64,000 nucleotides of DNA from Paramecium sonneborni (GCA_905182985.1 CAJJDN010000151.1:124965-188964); one strand, 5' to 3'; positions 38,601 to 53,400 are shown, counted from the first letter of the stretch. Notes: a model not told the origin generated them from the letters alone. Translations and numbers: made by a program.

Positions 38601-41600
38601 CAATTAAATTTTATCATTTTATATCCATTCATCATCAGGATCATAAATTGATAAATGATCAAATGAATCATTTATAACCTAAAAAGACTCTGAAAAATTA
38701 GATTAATTTTCATAATTATTTTATTGAGTGTTTTTGAATTGAAAATCTAATTTTTCGCAACTTTAAGATAGATTAGAATTACAAACTGAAAAACTCTATG
38801 ATTATTCATCTATATCATTAAAAGCAATCTAATTTTATAACTCAATTTCATTATAGATTTATTGTAAAATTATTGGAAAGTATTTATTTAGATGTATTTA
38901 ATATTCTTCTTTAGATATATCATCTTTATTTTTTAAAATTAATTCAACTATTTTATTATAATTTCCCTGTTATTTATAAGAATCTATTGATCTTTTAAAA
39001 TCTTTAGCCTCTAGAAACAATTATCCTGCTTCTTCGAATTCTCTACAGAAATAAGCAGCTTCAGCAGATTCTATTTTAAAATTTAATTATTTGTATAATC
39101 TATAAGCATCTTTATACTTCTTTGCTGAAAAATAACATTATGCTGCCCTATTCTAAATATTCAATTCTTCAAATATTAAGGCTGCTTCATAAAATAAATT
39201 TTCTCCATTTTCTGTAAGAGTTGCTTAAGTAGCTAATTAATAAGCTTATGCTTTTTTTTCTAATTAATAATCTTTAGCAAATTTAAAGCATTTTTTGGCT
39301 TATTCATAATTATTTACTCTAAAAAAGTTTAATCCTTAATTTTTCCAATTATTTTTATTATCAAATTATTAATTAAAAAGAATTTCAAATTCTTCTACAT
39401 TTTCATTTTATTATGTATAAATAATTTAGATTAATTTTAAATCCTCCCATAATTTTTAAATTGTTTTTCTCTTTATATAATTATCATCATAAATAATTAT
39501 TTATCTTTTTGCTCTTGTTAAAGAAACATATAACAATTTTAGCTCTTAACAAAGTGTTTAATTATTTACAAATTTATTAATAGTATCTGATAAATTTTAT
39601 TATTAAGTATTCTATATTAAAAATAGTTTTTTCATTTCAATAGTTTCATAAAATTCATGTTACAAAAATTAACTGGAATTTTATTTCATTTTATAAAAAA
39701 CATCTTTAATTTAAAAGTTTTTTAATACATTCCAATCATCAGAAGTACAATCACTATCAGTAAAAAAATTAAATAAAATAACATCATCAAATTCTAATCC
39801 TTTTGCTTCATAAATTGTTAGAATCAAAGTTTATTAAAGTGAATTTGGTATTTTTAATTTAGATTCTTAATCCCTGACAATAATTACTTAATTACTTCCA
39901 AATAAAATATTATTTGATTCAACTTTGAAATTCTTTTTTAAATAGTTCAATAACATTTATATATCTTCACTTTAAATTATAATTGGTTTTGGACCTTATA
40001 GATAAGATCTTTCTTCTTTATCAAATACATCAATCTAATAAGGAAATAATAATTCTATCATTCTTATAATAGAATTTGTTATTTACAAGATTTAATCATG
40101 AAATCTAAAATTTTAAGATAATTTAAATGTGGATATATGATTATTTCTATATTTATTTTATAAATTAGAATCATTTAAAAGATTTCTAAATTCTATAAAC
40201 TATTATCCAGTACCTTTTTAAATATTTTAAGCATTATCTCCACAACATATTAAACCAAAATCTGCAATTTAATTTAATAATATGAAAATTGCATTTGGAA
40301 TATCTTAAAGTTCATCCAAAATTAAATAATGTACTTTTTCTAGTACATCATGTCCATATCTTAATTCATAATTTATATGATTAACAATGTCTAATATATC
40401 ATAATATCCTAAATTTTATTTAATTTATTCATAATGTTCAAAAGCCTTATATAAAATTTTTGTATAATCATCTGATAATACTTTATGATAATATGAATAA
40501 TTATCATAATTCATATATTTATTTGGATATTCATAAGAAGTAGCATGTCCTTTAATTTTTGACATAATTTCATACCAAACTAAAGCTGGATCTAATTACT
40601 TTATTTTTTAATTTTAATGAACTAATTTTTTAATTATTTTTGGCCATAACCAATTTAAAAATAAATCAAAAGTTACTTCTTATGTATTATTATAAACTAT
40701 AAATTCCTAATCATCATAATCTTTAATTTTCTTTTATAATTTTTCATTATTTTGTTAACTTTATTAATTTAATGAAACTATTCCTATTTATTCATTATGC
40801 CATTAAGCAGAACAATGCTATTTTTAAGAAAATTTAAAATAAGGATTAATTAGAGATGCATCAATAGAGAAAATAACTTTCCTTAAAGTTAAAAATGCTG
40901 GATATTCTATTATATCACTCAACTTTTAAAATTTACCCATCATTTTTTCATAGTTATCTATATCATCTTCATCTGAATCTAAAATATTCTCTTTAATTTA
41001 TGATTCTTGAAGTTCATTAATAATTTCATAAAAGCTTTCTTCTTCTATATCATTTGATTCTGACTTTTTTTAAAATTTTTCTTTTATCAATTCTTAAAAG
41101 TTTTCGGTTAATTGTAAATAGTTTTATTTTATTTACCAAGCCAATAGAGGACTAGCTGTTACAAAAAGTGTTTTTAATATTAGTCTATCATTAGATTAAC
41201 TTTCACTTTCTTATAAGATTTAAGATTTAATATTATAATTTTAAAGTTTTAATTACTATCTTAAATTAAATAAAGCATCTAAAATAAATAATTTAAATAA
41301 AGCACAAGTTGTTTTACCTGTTCCACTTCTTCCTAATATAAATGTAATGCCTTTCCAAACAATTGCTTATAATTATTACTGTGTTATTTAATTCTTAAAT
41401 TTTGGTAATTTTTATATTAATTTATTTATTTATAAAGCTGAAGGTAAACAAATGTATTCTTTTATCAAATAATAATTTTCAGTTTAAATATTAATTTTTA
41501 TTATTTTTTTCTAAATTAATTCATATAATTTCCTAGTTATCCAAGTTTTTGATTGATTATCAAAAATATAATCATCAACATTTGTTTTTATTGTTTCAAA

Positions 41601-42366
41601 TAATCTTGGCTATATTAATAGATTTTTATTTTTTGTTTTAATTCCTATTCTTATTTTAGTTGTTTGATTATTCTGTTGTTTTTCTTTGATCAATTTAATA
41701 CTCTAAAATATATTATTTGTTTTTAAATATTTATGAAGATATTCATCTAATATTTATTAACATATATTTATTTTATGATCATCATTTCCATAATCATCAT
41801 AAATTATATCAATAAAAGTCATTTTATGAATAAATTTAATCTCTTCTAATTCACCTTAAGAATTCGTTATATATTATTTTTATGGCAAAATTAAAATAAT
41901 TATTGATAAAGATTATTCTGAATATAAATTTGCAATAAAAGCAAATTAAAAAGGCAATTTCAAACTGCCACAATTTAAATTTAATATCTTTAATGATTCT
42001 TTATTTTCTTAATTAAATCTACCTTCTAATAAGTACATCATTATTCGAAGTATTTAAATAAAATTGTAAGACATGATTTTACAAATAAAATTTTCTATCT
42101 TAATTTATAAATTTACTTGATAAATCAAATTCCCATAGACGATTAGGAAATAATTATTTGATATTTACTTATTTTAAAGATTGATCCTAATATTCAGCTT
42201 CTTAAGAAAATTATCCTAAATAATGTATCAAGAATTCGTGGAGATTTGTAAATTATTATGTTTTCTGATTAAATTAATCAAATATTTAAAGCAATTTGCT
42301 TTCATATGAATTTTAACCTTCATGATAAGAAGCCATTTGCTCATTTTCATTTTAAATTTCATTCAT
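35615..42366 (-). CDS. TRANK1-like superfamily I helicase with TPR-like repeats
   Basis: Two introns (42095-42116, 22 nt; 35961-35985, 25 nt) give 2,234 residues. A UvrD/SF1-type helicase core has Walker A GRSGTGKTT (about 340), a DEXQ-like Walker B LILDELQDIPNAIF followed by LICCGDNAQNI (about 680-710), and the C-terminal motif LKLLYVSLTRAKRQI (about 943). These match the TRANK1 (TPR and ankyrin repeat-containing protein 1) lineage, including DVILFNFFTDSD. TPR-like helices follow (about 990-1110: EEAGQLFLEAKDFKRSIDSY and similar), then a long helical region without recognised domains. I see no ankyrin repeats. The N-terminus has WEFDLSK, as in relatives. Cellular function of this family is poorly known. 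Confidence 0.85.
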
Positions 42367-42882
42367 TTAAACGATAAAATAATTAAAATATTTTTATTAA
42401 AGAAAATAAATATATCATTAAATAATTTCTTTTAGAGAAATATTAAATTTTGCCTTAACATTTATTTTACAATTATGGTATTTATAAATATATATTATTT
42501 TATATTCTTAACAATTTTCTTCTTCGAATTGCTCGTTAAAGATAATACAAAAATAAACAATCTCTATAGTGTAGAATCAATAGTATTTCTGATTTAAAGA
42601 ATAGATCATTTTAAAGTATAAATGTACGGATCATATTTTAAAATATAGATTTTAATAATATGAATTCAAAAATTACTAAATCTAAAATCGAATCTTTAAG
42701 TTCTTATTCATTCTGATCTTGAATCTTTTTAATTGTTAAAGATTAATTGTACTTTTGAATCAAAAGAATATTAGAAATGTATCCATTATTAAAATCTATC
42801 ATTTACTTTAATATTCAGCAACAGAATAATTAGACTTTCTTTTTATTTCTTTAAATCATAAATAATTTTATCTTCTATTGAA
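42367..42882. other. Intergenic upstream of the helicase
   Basis: AT-rich, presumably containing the helicase promoter. Short protein-like fragments occur on the minus strand near 42700-42880 but cannot be joined to a gene. Confidence 0.4.
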
Positions 42883-43269
42883 TCAACTAAATTTGACCTG
42901 ATAATTTTTTATTTTTAATAACACTTCAATAAATTTTTCCTCTCTAAATTAAACTATTTTTCTTTACCCATATCCATTTTGCACATTAACAATAGAAACA
43001 TCCAGCCTTTTTGTTAAAAAGAGCATCTTTCATCTTTGGTATAATTTTCTAAAAAATAACACATGGGATTTCAAAAATTGTAAATATGATTTAGTTGTGC
43101 TTACTTTATCTCTTTTAAAATCTATTTTTTGGCCCTTTTTCTTAATCAACTGATTTAATATATGGTTTTCTTTTAATATATAATTTATTTTGAGGCCTAC
43201 TATTAAATGATTGAAGTCATTATACTTTTAATCATAACTTATATTGATATAGTTGATTGGCTAAATCAT
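42883..43269 (-). pseudogene. Gene relic with one in-frame TGA
   Basis: A frame from ATG 43269-43267 is open to TGA 42885-42883 except for one TGA at codon 80 (43032-43030). Both sides look coding: before it, DFNHLIVGLKINYILKENHI; after it, RLDVSIVNVQNGYGQRKIVQ. No canonical 20-35-nt intron removes the TGA while keeping the frame. I do not recognise the family. It is either a recently inactivated gene or a piece of one. Confidence 0.35.
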
Positions 43270-43849
43270 TTAAATTTGTGAGATTATGAATTCATAATAA
43301 AAAATATTGAAAAGCTTAATATTAGAAATAATCTCAGAATTCAAAATTATTTGTGAATAATAAAAGAAAAGCAATAAAAGATGAAAATTCTCTAAAATTT
43401 AAATGTTTTAACAAAGACAATAAAAAATTTAAGGTAATATAAAGCAAAAAATTAGCCAAAATTTTCAGAATTACAATTTTAATTTTTCAATTAAATTCTA
43501 TAAATTGCCGCTAAAATTCAAATGAAAATGGATGGAATGAACCTTCTAGAGAAATGATTTATTTAATCCTTGAGATATTTATTATAAATAATAAAGAAAT
43601 TTTAATATATTAGATTATCAATTATAAACTGGTTCATTAATTGCCAACATGAGTTAACTTGATACTTTCTATTTTTTAGCTTAAACCTTTTAACAACCTT
43701 ATTATTATACGTTTTTAATAAATTTATCAATATTTTTTATTTAATAAAACACAATTTTATTTTTATATTTGAAATATACTTCATTATTCAATTATTAGAA
43801 ACTATGAAAAAAAAAGGGAATTAAAAATTCTGTTTTTATTGATTAAAAA
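43270..43849. other. AT-rich region, no supported gene
   Basis: Many short frames with no consistent codon pattern. I see nothing I can name. Confidence 0.4.
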
Positions 43850-44080
43850 ATGAAAAATACTTCTCTTCTTGATTATGATTTTATAAATATAATTCCTATT
43901 ATTGATATATCATTTGATTAACTTAAATAATTTTTTTCCAACTTAAATTTCAGTGAATTAGAACTATTTATCAATTATGCAATTACACAAATTAATATAA
44001 TATCAATAATAGCTATTATAGAGAGGACAATTTGTACAATAATATTAATGATAAATACTTATTTTCAATTAATTAATTGA
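43850..44080 (+). CDS. Small hydrophobic ORF or relic
   Basis: A 76-residue frame (from MKNTSLLDYDFIN) ends in a hydrophobic Ile-rich stretch. A second coding-like stretch in another frame follows (FDSDIGTKNTQDEGVRIMFI), and no valid intron joins the two. It could be a decaying membrane-protein gene or chance in AT-rich DNA. Confidence 0.25.
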
Positions 44081-44490
44081 AAAATCATTTGATTCAGACA
44101 TTGGAACTAAAAATACTCAAGATGAAGGAGTTAGAATAATGTTTATAGATTTTTCTAGAATACTTAGAACTATATTTTTAGTAATAATATTTTTATCATT
44201 TTATATGTAAATTTATATATATATATTTGAATTATATATAGAAAATATTTATCAGTTGATTTTGAAAGTTAAAAATATCATTAAAAGATAGGGAAAATAA
44301 TAAATTACAGATTAGGAAGGGTCTATTAAATAAATATAAATTGAATGGTATGTTCTAAGAGATATTTTTTCAAATACATTTGTTCTGATGTAATATTTTT
44401 ATTTATTTATTATTTGTATTGAAATAAAACGAGAAAATGTATCTATTTAAATCTTTATTATTAATATAATTTATTTTCATTCTGGTAAAT
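44081..44490. other. Upstream region of the giant repeat protein
   Basis: AT-rich, with the continuing open stretch mentioned for the preceding ORF. It likely contains the promoter of the gene starting at 44491. Confidence 0.35.
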
Positions 44491-47400
44491 ATGCCACCTG
44501 GTTAATTGTAAGCATTAATATGATAAATTTTAGACAGAAGAACAAATAATAATAACAATCTGTGTTGACACCTTAAAAATTAGAATTATTAAAAGAGAAT
44601 CGTAAGCTGCTAAGTCACATATTCAATCTAGGAAATTTACATGGGCAGCACAATCTTCATAGGGCTATGCTTAGGTATTACTTTTCTTTTATAATCTTAA
44701 TAGAATGAGAGCAGCAATGATCGAGAAAAAAATTGATGTTTCTAAGATTTCCACAAAAATTAAAGGAAAGATTGTGTCTTAGCTATTGAGATATGAAAGT
44801 CATACATCACTTCATGAGGCATTTTTGAGGTAAAACAATAAATTTATAAGTAAGATGGAAAGTACGAGCTGATCCTGAAATCGTTAAGAAAGCTGTTGAT
44901 TAAATTCTTCTCAATTCAAGACTAAATGAATTCAATGCTTTTCACAAGTTAAAAAATCTTTTAGGGTATTATATTATTTATGTATTTTTAGACAAAAAGA
45001 TCCTCTAAAAAAAATGAATGCAAAAAAAAGAAAAAATATGTGTTTAATGAACTTGGCTCTTTTCCTATAAAAGAAAGATTTCTAATTAAAAACTGCTGCT
45101 ATCTCTGCTTTAAAACCAAAAAATTAAGATTCTGATAAAATGCTTGGATTACTACTTTGGAGCATTAGTTCTAAACATAGAGAAAGATACTTAAGAGAGA
45201 AATTTAACTGGTGGAGGCTTTTTTCAAAAATAAAATCAGATAAATTGCAAAAATAATTGAAAGCACTTGAAAGGTTAGGAGAAGAATACAACATGAGAAA
45301 CGATCGATTAGATAGATAAAGACTTAAAGAAGTATCAAATATTAAATTATCTTTAGTATTTTGAAAAATGGAGGGGAGATTTAATGAACTTTAGACTTAA
45401 AAAAAAGTTTTTCAGTGTATTACTAAAAACTACTTTTGGTAGATTATAGAGATGTTATACTAGATGGGTTGATCTACCTGATAAAAGAGAAAATGATATG
45501 AAAAAGTAAGGAATGTTATTAATTACGAAATTAACAAATAAAGCTGATTAAAATAAACGATTAGTTTGGAATTCTTTTAAGGCTATTGATGATGATGCTA
45601 AAAATAAGAAAACTAAAGTCATAAGAGAATTAATAGAAGTTACATTTAATCAATCCTATACAGCTTTCTATAAATGGGCAAATTATAATACATATGCTAA
45701 ATTAACAGAAACAAACCTAAAAAAAATTAAGGCTCTTTAAGCTAGTGCTAATGTGACTTAATAATTAGTCAAGTAAGAAACATTCAAATTTTTTGGATTG
45801 AGTAAAAAAGCTGAAATATGTTAATTTTTAAATAAGCTGATTTTAAAGATACAATAAAGACAAAAAATTGATGCTTTAAGATAAATAGAAAATGTTTCTA
45901 TGCAAAAAAAAATGCAAGAAAAATTAGATAATATAAATAAACAGGAAATAATTTCAAGATTAGGGGATACAGCTAATAAAACAGAGAAAGGTTTGCTTAG
46001 ATAAGTCTTAAGGAAATTTGCAGCCTTGAGAGAATAACAAGAAATTAAAAATAAGTATTTTGGTAGAATTATTTTGACAACAAGTGGGATGGCTATGGAA
46101 GCTTTTCGTAAATGGAAATAGTTGCCTGATCCATCTGAATAATAAATGTTGCAAAACGTTTCAAAATTCTAACTTAGACTTCAATTCCTTTTTAAATAAA
46201 GAGTAAAATAATCTTTCGATCCTCTAAAAGAAGTTTATTATTAAGGCATCTAATCTAAAAAATTATGTATCAAATAGATGTTAGTCAAATAATTAAGTGC
46301 ACCTTAAAGATTTCTACGCTAATGGCAATCAATGAACAAAATCTATAAATCTGTTATAGCTTGCTAAAAAACTAATAACTTTTTTGATTCTTTATAAGAT
46401 ATTATGAAAAATAATATAAGAGCCTTTTTATACACTAGAAAAGATGCTGAAATGAAGGAAAAGTGCTTGGTAAAATTAATGTCTTCATTTACTAATAATT
46501 TAATGATTGCGTTTTTAAAATGGAAAAATTACAATAAACAATAAAAAATTTCAGAATAGATGGGAGATGAGAAAAGAAAGTTTATGTTAATCAATCTACA
46601 AAGATTCATTAAAAATGACAACTTGAATCGATTAAGAAGAATTTTAAAGCTCTTTTATAATGAAAACTAAGTAAATTAATTAATCAAAAAAATTCATTTA
46701 AGAGTTCTTCAAACTTAAATAGGATAAGTTGAATTATCATTTTTAAAATGGAAATAATTGCCTGGAGATGAAGCATTGAAAAATTAAGCTAAAGTAAGTA
46801 AATTCGCTATTTCTCTTGGTAAAATTGCTTTTCGATTTGTGAAATTAAATTCTTGGGATTAATTAGAGAATGAGTTATTAGATGGATAAGCTAAAAAGAA
46901 ATTTTGCATAAACAAAATAATTGCTGTCACCTAAAGCGACTTAAAAAAAGCATTCTTATTATGGCATCGAAAAGCTTGGGAAATGAAAATGTTTGATAAA
47001 TTTTCCTAACTTAATGTTACATTAAATGATTAAATCGTCAAGTAGAAATTGATTGGATGGATTAATGCTGGATCTAAAGTAAAGTTTTATGCTTTAACCG
47101 AAGTATTAAGAAGATTCAATCAAAATGCTATTGAAAATAATCTCAAAAGAAAGGCTTTAGCAATAATAAATAGAAATACCATTTCATAAGTTTGGTTATC
47201 ATTCAATAAATGGAAATAAATACCTGAAGATAATAATGATCTAAAAATTAAAGCAAGTATTTTTGAATAATCTTTAAATAAATTTTCAATTCATATTTTG
47301 AAAAAACACACATGGAATCCTTTATAAGAAGTGTATGATGATGCTTTGGCAATTAAGAAAAGGGCTGTTTTATTGATGATTAAAACTTAAGAATCTGAAT

Positions 47401-50400
47401 AATAAAGAACATTAGATTAGTGGAATAAAAATGTTTCATTAATCCGAGAAGTTGAGAAATGCAAAATTGTGATAAATTTATTCGGATTTTTAGGATAACA
47501 TATCAAAAGCAATATTGCACCATTGAAACCTGATGAAGAATCTTAAAAGAAAGAAAGAGCATTACTAAGACTTATTGGAAACTTTGATAGTAATTTAAGA
47601 TATTTCTTTATGAAATGGTACAATGATGGAAAATTAGAAAAATTATAAGGAGCAATGACAGATGAGAAAAAGAAATTATTATTGGAAGCTATATCTAATT
47701 TCTCTAAAAATAATGATTTTGCTAGATTAAGAGCAATTCTTGCTAAATTCAGAAGAAATTCAAGCATAACTGCAGTTTAAGATAGATTCTTTGCTAAATT
47801 GTTTGCTACTCAATTTGGAGGTGCTATTATGGCATTCCAAAAATGGAAGAATTTACCAGAACCAATTAATACTGAATAATTAAAGAATGCAAGAAAATTT
47901 GAAAGAACTTTAGATATTTTATTCCATAGTCACTTAAAAGTTTCATTTGATCCATTAAAAGAGGATTACATGGATGCTTAAAATATAAAGAGAATGTGTC
48001 TAAGAAAATTATTTGAAAAGAGTATGAGTGCTCATAAAAGATTATTCTTACTTTGGGTTTAATAGAATAGATAAGCTAAATAAATTGAAGTTTGTAGGTT
48101 GACTACAAATATGTTTGTTTGCTTAGCTTAAATTGTAACTGCTAATGTTCAACCTATAATGTAAAATCCTCGTGAAGCATAAGCAAAAGAAAAAGCTCTT
48201 CATTTAATTTTCTAAGGTTAAACTGAAAACTTAAGCAGAGCATTCTTTTTATGGAGAAATAGAGCTTAATAGGAAAGAATGAATTAGAACTTTGAAGATG
48301 CTTTAACTATTGAGAAGAAGAAAAAATTAACTGAATAATTAGTTTAATTTGAAAGTGGAAATAAATTTGCACTCTACAGAGCAATTTTGGCTAAGTTCTC
48401 TTTGGCACATAAAAAAGAGAAATTGGTTCTTCAAATTAATGCAAGAATTTTAAGAACTTAAATTGGAGTAGTTTGGGATTCATTTAACAGATGGAAAACT
48501 TTACCTGAAGCTAATGCTGAAGATTTAATTAAAGCAAGTAAATTTGAAGCACAATTAAACAAATTTGCCTTACATATTTGGAGAAAGAAGACTTGGAATC
48601 CTCTTTAGGAAGTTTATGATGATGCATAAGCTCTTAAAAAGAGAGCAATCATCTTAATGATCAAAACTTAAGAATCTGAATAATAAAGAGCTTTGGATTA
48701 ATGGAACAAAAATGTTGGTTTAATTAAAGAAGTTGAAAGATGCAAATGTGTTATTGGATTGTTTGGATTTATAGGTTTACATATTAAAAATAATGTTGCC
48801 CCATTAAAACCAGATGAAGAATCTCAAAAGAAAGAAAAAGCATTACTAAGATTAATTGGAAACTTTGATAGTAATTTAAGATATTTCTTTATGAAATGGT
48901 ACAACGATGGAAAATTAGAAAAATTATAAGGAGCAATGACAGATGAGAAAAAGAAATTATTATTGGAAGCTATATCTAATTTCTCTAAAAATAATGATTT
49001 TGCTAGATTAAGAGCAATTCTTGCTAAATTCAGAAGAAATTCAAGCATAACTGCAGTTTAAGATAGATTCTTTGCTAAGTTGTTTGCTACTCAATTTGGA
49101 GGTGCTATTATGGCATTCCAAAAATGGAAGAATTTACCAGAACCAATTAATACTGAATAATTAAAGAATGCAAGAAAATTTGAAAGAACTTTAGATATTT
49201 TATTCCATAGTCACTTAAAAGTTTCATTTGATCCATTAAAAGAGGATTACATGGATGCTTAAAATATAAAGAGAATGTGTCTAAGAAAATTATTTGAAAA
49301 GAGTATGAGTGCTCATAAAAGATTATTCTTACTTTGGGTTTAATAGAATAGATAAGCTAAATAAATTGAAGTTTGTAGGTTGACTACAAATATGTTTGTT
49401 TGCTTAGCTTAAATTGTAACTGCTAATGTTCAACCTATAATGTAAAATCCTCGTGAAGCATAAGCAAAAGAAAAAGCTCTTCATTTAATTTTCTAAGGTT
49501 AAACTGAAAACTTAAGCAGAGCATTCTTTTTATGGAGAAATAGAGCTTAATAGGAAAGAATGAATTAGAACTTTGAAGATGCTTTAACTATTGAGAAGAA
49601 GAAAAAATTAACTGAATAATTAGTTTAATTTGAAAGTGGAAATAAATTTGCACTCTACAGAGCAATTTTGGCTAAGTTCTCTTTGGCACATAAAAAAGAG
49701 AAATTGGTTCTTCAAATTAATGCAAGAATTTTAAGAACTTAAATTGGAGTAGTTTGGGATTCATTTAACAGATGGAAAACTTTACCTGAAGCTAATGCTG
49801 AAGATTTAATTAAAGCAAGTAAATTTGAAGCACAATTAAACAAATTTGCCTTACATATTTGGAGAAAGAAGACTTGGAATCCTCTTTAGGAAGTTTATGA
49901 TGATGCATAAGCTCTTAAAAAGAGAGCAATCATCTTAATGATCAAAACTTAAGAATCTGAATAATAAAGAGCTTTGGATTAATGGAACAAAAATGTTGGT
50001 TTAATTAAAGAAGTTGAAAGATGCAAATGTGTTATTGGATTGTTTGGATTTATAGGTTTACATATTAAAAATAATGTTGCCCCATTAAAACCAGATGAAG
50101 AATCTCAAAAGAAAGAAAAAGCATTACTAAGATTAATTGGAAACTTTGATAGTAATTTAAGATATTTCTTTATGAAATGGTACAACGATGGAAAATTAGA
50201 AAAATTATAAGGAGCAATGACAGATGAGAAAAAGAAATTATTATTGGAAGCTATATCTAATTTCTCTAAAAATAATGATTTTGCTAGATTAAGAGCAATT
50301 CTTGCTAAATTCAGAAGAAATTCAAGCATAACTGCAGTTTAAGATAGATTCTTTGCTAAGTTGTTTGCTACTCAATTTGGAGGTGCTATTATGGCATTCC

Positions 50401-53400
50401 AAAAATGGAAGAATTTACCAGAACCAATTAATACTGAATAATTAAAGAATGCAAGAAAATTTGAAAGAACTTTAGATATTTTATTCCATAGTCACTTAAA
50501 AGTTTCATTTGATCCATTAAAAGAGGATTACATGGATGCTTAAAATATAAAGAGAATGTGTCTAAGAAAATTATTTGAAAAGAGTATGAGTGCTCATAAA
50601 AGATTATTCTTACTTTGGGTTTAATAGAATAGATAAGCTAAATAAATTGAAGTTTGTAGGTTGACTACAAATATGTTTGTTTGCTTAGCTTAAATTGTAA
50701 CTGCTAATGTTCAACCTATAATGTAAAATCCTCGTGAAGCATAAGCAAAAGAAAAAGCTCTTCATTTAATTTTCTAAGGTTAAACTGAAAACTTAAGCAG
50801 AGCATTCTTTTTATGGAGAAATAGAGCTTAATAGGAAAGAATGAATTAGAACTTTGAAGATGCTTTAACTATTGAGAAGAAGAAAAAATTAACTGAATAA
50901 TTAGTTTAATTTGAAAGTGGAAATAAATTTGCACTCTACAGAGCAATTTTGGCTAAGTTCTCTTTGGCACATAAAAAAGAGAAATTGGTTCTTCAAATTA
51001 ATGCAAGAATTTTAAGAACTTAAATTGGAGTAGTTTGGGATTCATTTAACAGATGGAAAACTTTACCTGAAGCTAATGCTGAAGATTTAATTAAAGCAAG
51101 TAAATTTGAAGCACAATTAAACAAATTTGCCTTACATATTTGGAGAAAGAAGACTTGGAATCCTCTTTAGGAAGTTTATGATGATGCATAAGCTCTTAAA
51201 AAGAGAGCAATCATCTTAATGATCAAAACTTAAGAATCTGAATAATAAAGAGCTTTGGATTAATGGAACAAAAATGTTGGTTTAATTAAAGAAGTTGAAA
51301 GATGCAAATGTGTTATTGGATTGTTTGGATTTATAGGTTTACATATTAAAAATAATGTTGCCCCATTAAAACCAGATGAAGAATCTCAAAAGAAAGAAAA
51401 AGCATTACTAAGATTAATTGGAAACTTTGATAGTAATTTAAGATATTTCTTTATGAAATGGTACAACGATGGAAAATTAGAAAAATTATAAGGAGCAATG
51501 ACAGATGAGAAAAAGAAATTATTATTGGAAGCTATATCTAATTTCTCTAAAAATAATGATTTTGCTAGATTAAGAGCAATTCTTGCTAAATTCAGAAGAA
51601 ATTCAAGCATAACTGCAGTTTAAGATAGATTCTTTGCTAAGTTGTTTGCTACTCAATTTGGAGGTGCTATTATGGCATTCCAAAAATGGAAGAATTTACC
51701 AGAACCAATTAATACTGAATAATTAAAGAATGCAAGAAAATTTGAAAGAACTTTAGATATTTTATTCCATAGTCACTTAAAAGTTTCATTTGATCCATTA
51801 AAAGAGGATTACATGGATGCTTAAAATATAAAGAGAATGTGTCTAAGAAAATTATTTGAAAAGAGTATGAGTGCTCATAAAAGATTATTCTTACTTTGGG
51901 TTTAATAGAATAGATAAGCTAAATAAATTGAAGTTTGTAGGTTGACTACAAATATGTTTGTTTGCTTAGCTTAAATTGTAACTGCTAATGTTCAACCTAT
52001 AATGTAAAATCCTCGTGAAGCATAAGCAAAAGAAAAAGCTCTTCATTTAATTTTCTAAGGTTAAACTGAAAACTTAAGCAGAGCATTCTTTTTATGGAGA
52101 AATAGAGCTTAATAGGAAAGAATGAATTAGAACTTTGAAGATGCTTTAACTATTGAGAAGAAGAAAAAATTAACTGAATAATTAGTTTAATTTGAAAGTG
52201 GAAATAAATTTGCACTCTACAGAGCAATTTTGGCTAAGTTCTCTTTGGCACATAAAAAAGAGAAATTGGTTCTTCAAATTAATGCAAGAATTTTAAGAAC
52301 TTAAATTGGAGTAGTTTGGGATTCATTTAACAGATGGAAAACTTTACCTGAAGCTAATGCTGAAGATTTAATTAAAGCAAGTAAATTTGAAGCACAATTA
52401 AACAAATTTGCCTTACATATTTGGAGAAAGAAGACTTGGAATCCTCTTTAGGAAGTTTATGATGATGCATAAGCTCTTAAAAAGAGAGCAATCATCTTAA
52501 TGATCAAAACTTAAGAATCTGAATAATAAAGAGCTTTGGATTAATGGAACAAAAATGTTGGTTTAATTAAAGAAGTTGAAAGATGCAAATGTGTTATTGG
52601 ATTGTTTGGATTTATAGGTTTACATATTAAAAATAATGTTGCCCCATTAAAACCAGATGAAGAATCTCAAAAGAAAGAAAAAGCATTACTAAGATTAATT
52701 GGAAACTTTGATAGTAATTTAAGATATTTCTTTATGAAATGGTACAACGATGGAAAATTAGAAAAATTATAAGGAGCAATGACAGATGAGAAAAAGAAAT
52801 TATTATTGGAAGCTATATCTAATTTCTCTAAAAATAATGATTTTGCTAGATTAAGAGCAATTCTTGCTAAATTCAGAAGAAATTCAAGCATAACTGCAGT
52901 TTAAGATAGATTCTTTGCTAAGTTGTTTGCTACTCAATTTGGAGGTGCTATTATGGCATTCCAAAAATGGAAGAATTTACCAGAACCCATTAATACAGAA
53001 TAATTAAAGAATGCAAGAAAATTTGAAAGAACTTTAGATCAACTTTTTAGAGGTCGTGTAAAACTCTCTTTTGAACCTTTAAAAGATATCTTTTAAGATG
53101 GAAATAGCAAAAAGTTGTATTGTTTAAGAAAATTATTGACCCTTGCTATGGGTTAAAATAAAAGATTATTCTTATATTGGAGAGACATAAATAAATTACA
53201 TAAGTAAATTGAAACTTGCAAACATACCACAAATTTGTTTTAAGTTCTTTCTATTACATTAGCTGGCCATGTGTAGACAATATTTAAACCAAATAAATTA
53301 TAAGAAAGTGTCTTGAATAGAATGATTATGAATTATAACAATTCTTTTAGATGGGCCTTCATCAGATGGAATAATTATACCAAGTAAGCAAAGATATAAT

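Noticed and set aside
47543..52891. Five identical 74-residue minus-strand ORFs spaced 1,281 bp apart
   Set aside because: They are antisense shadows of the repeat units in the giant plus-strand gene, which reads through without TGA in the ciliate code.
47543..53039. CRISPR-like or satellite repeat
   Set aside because: Units are long, in frame and fully coding, with no spacers.
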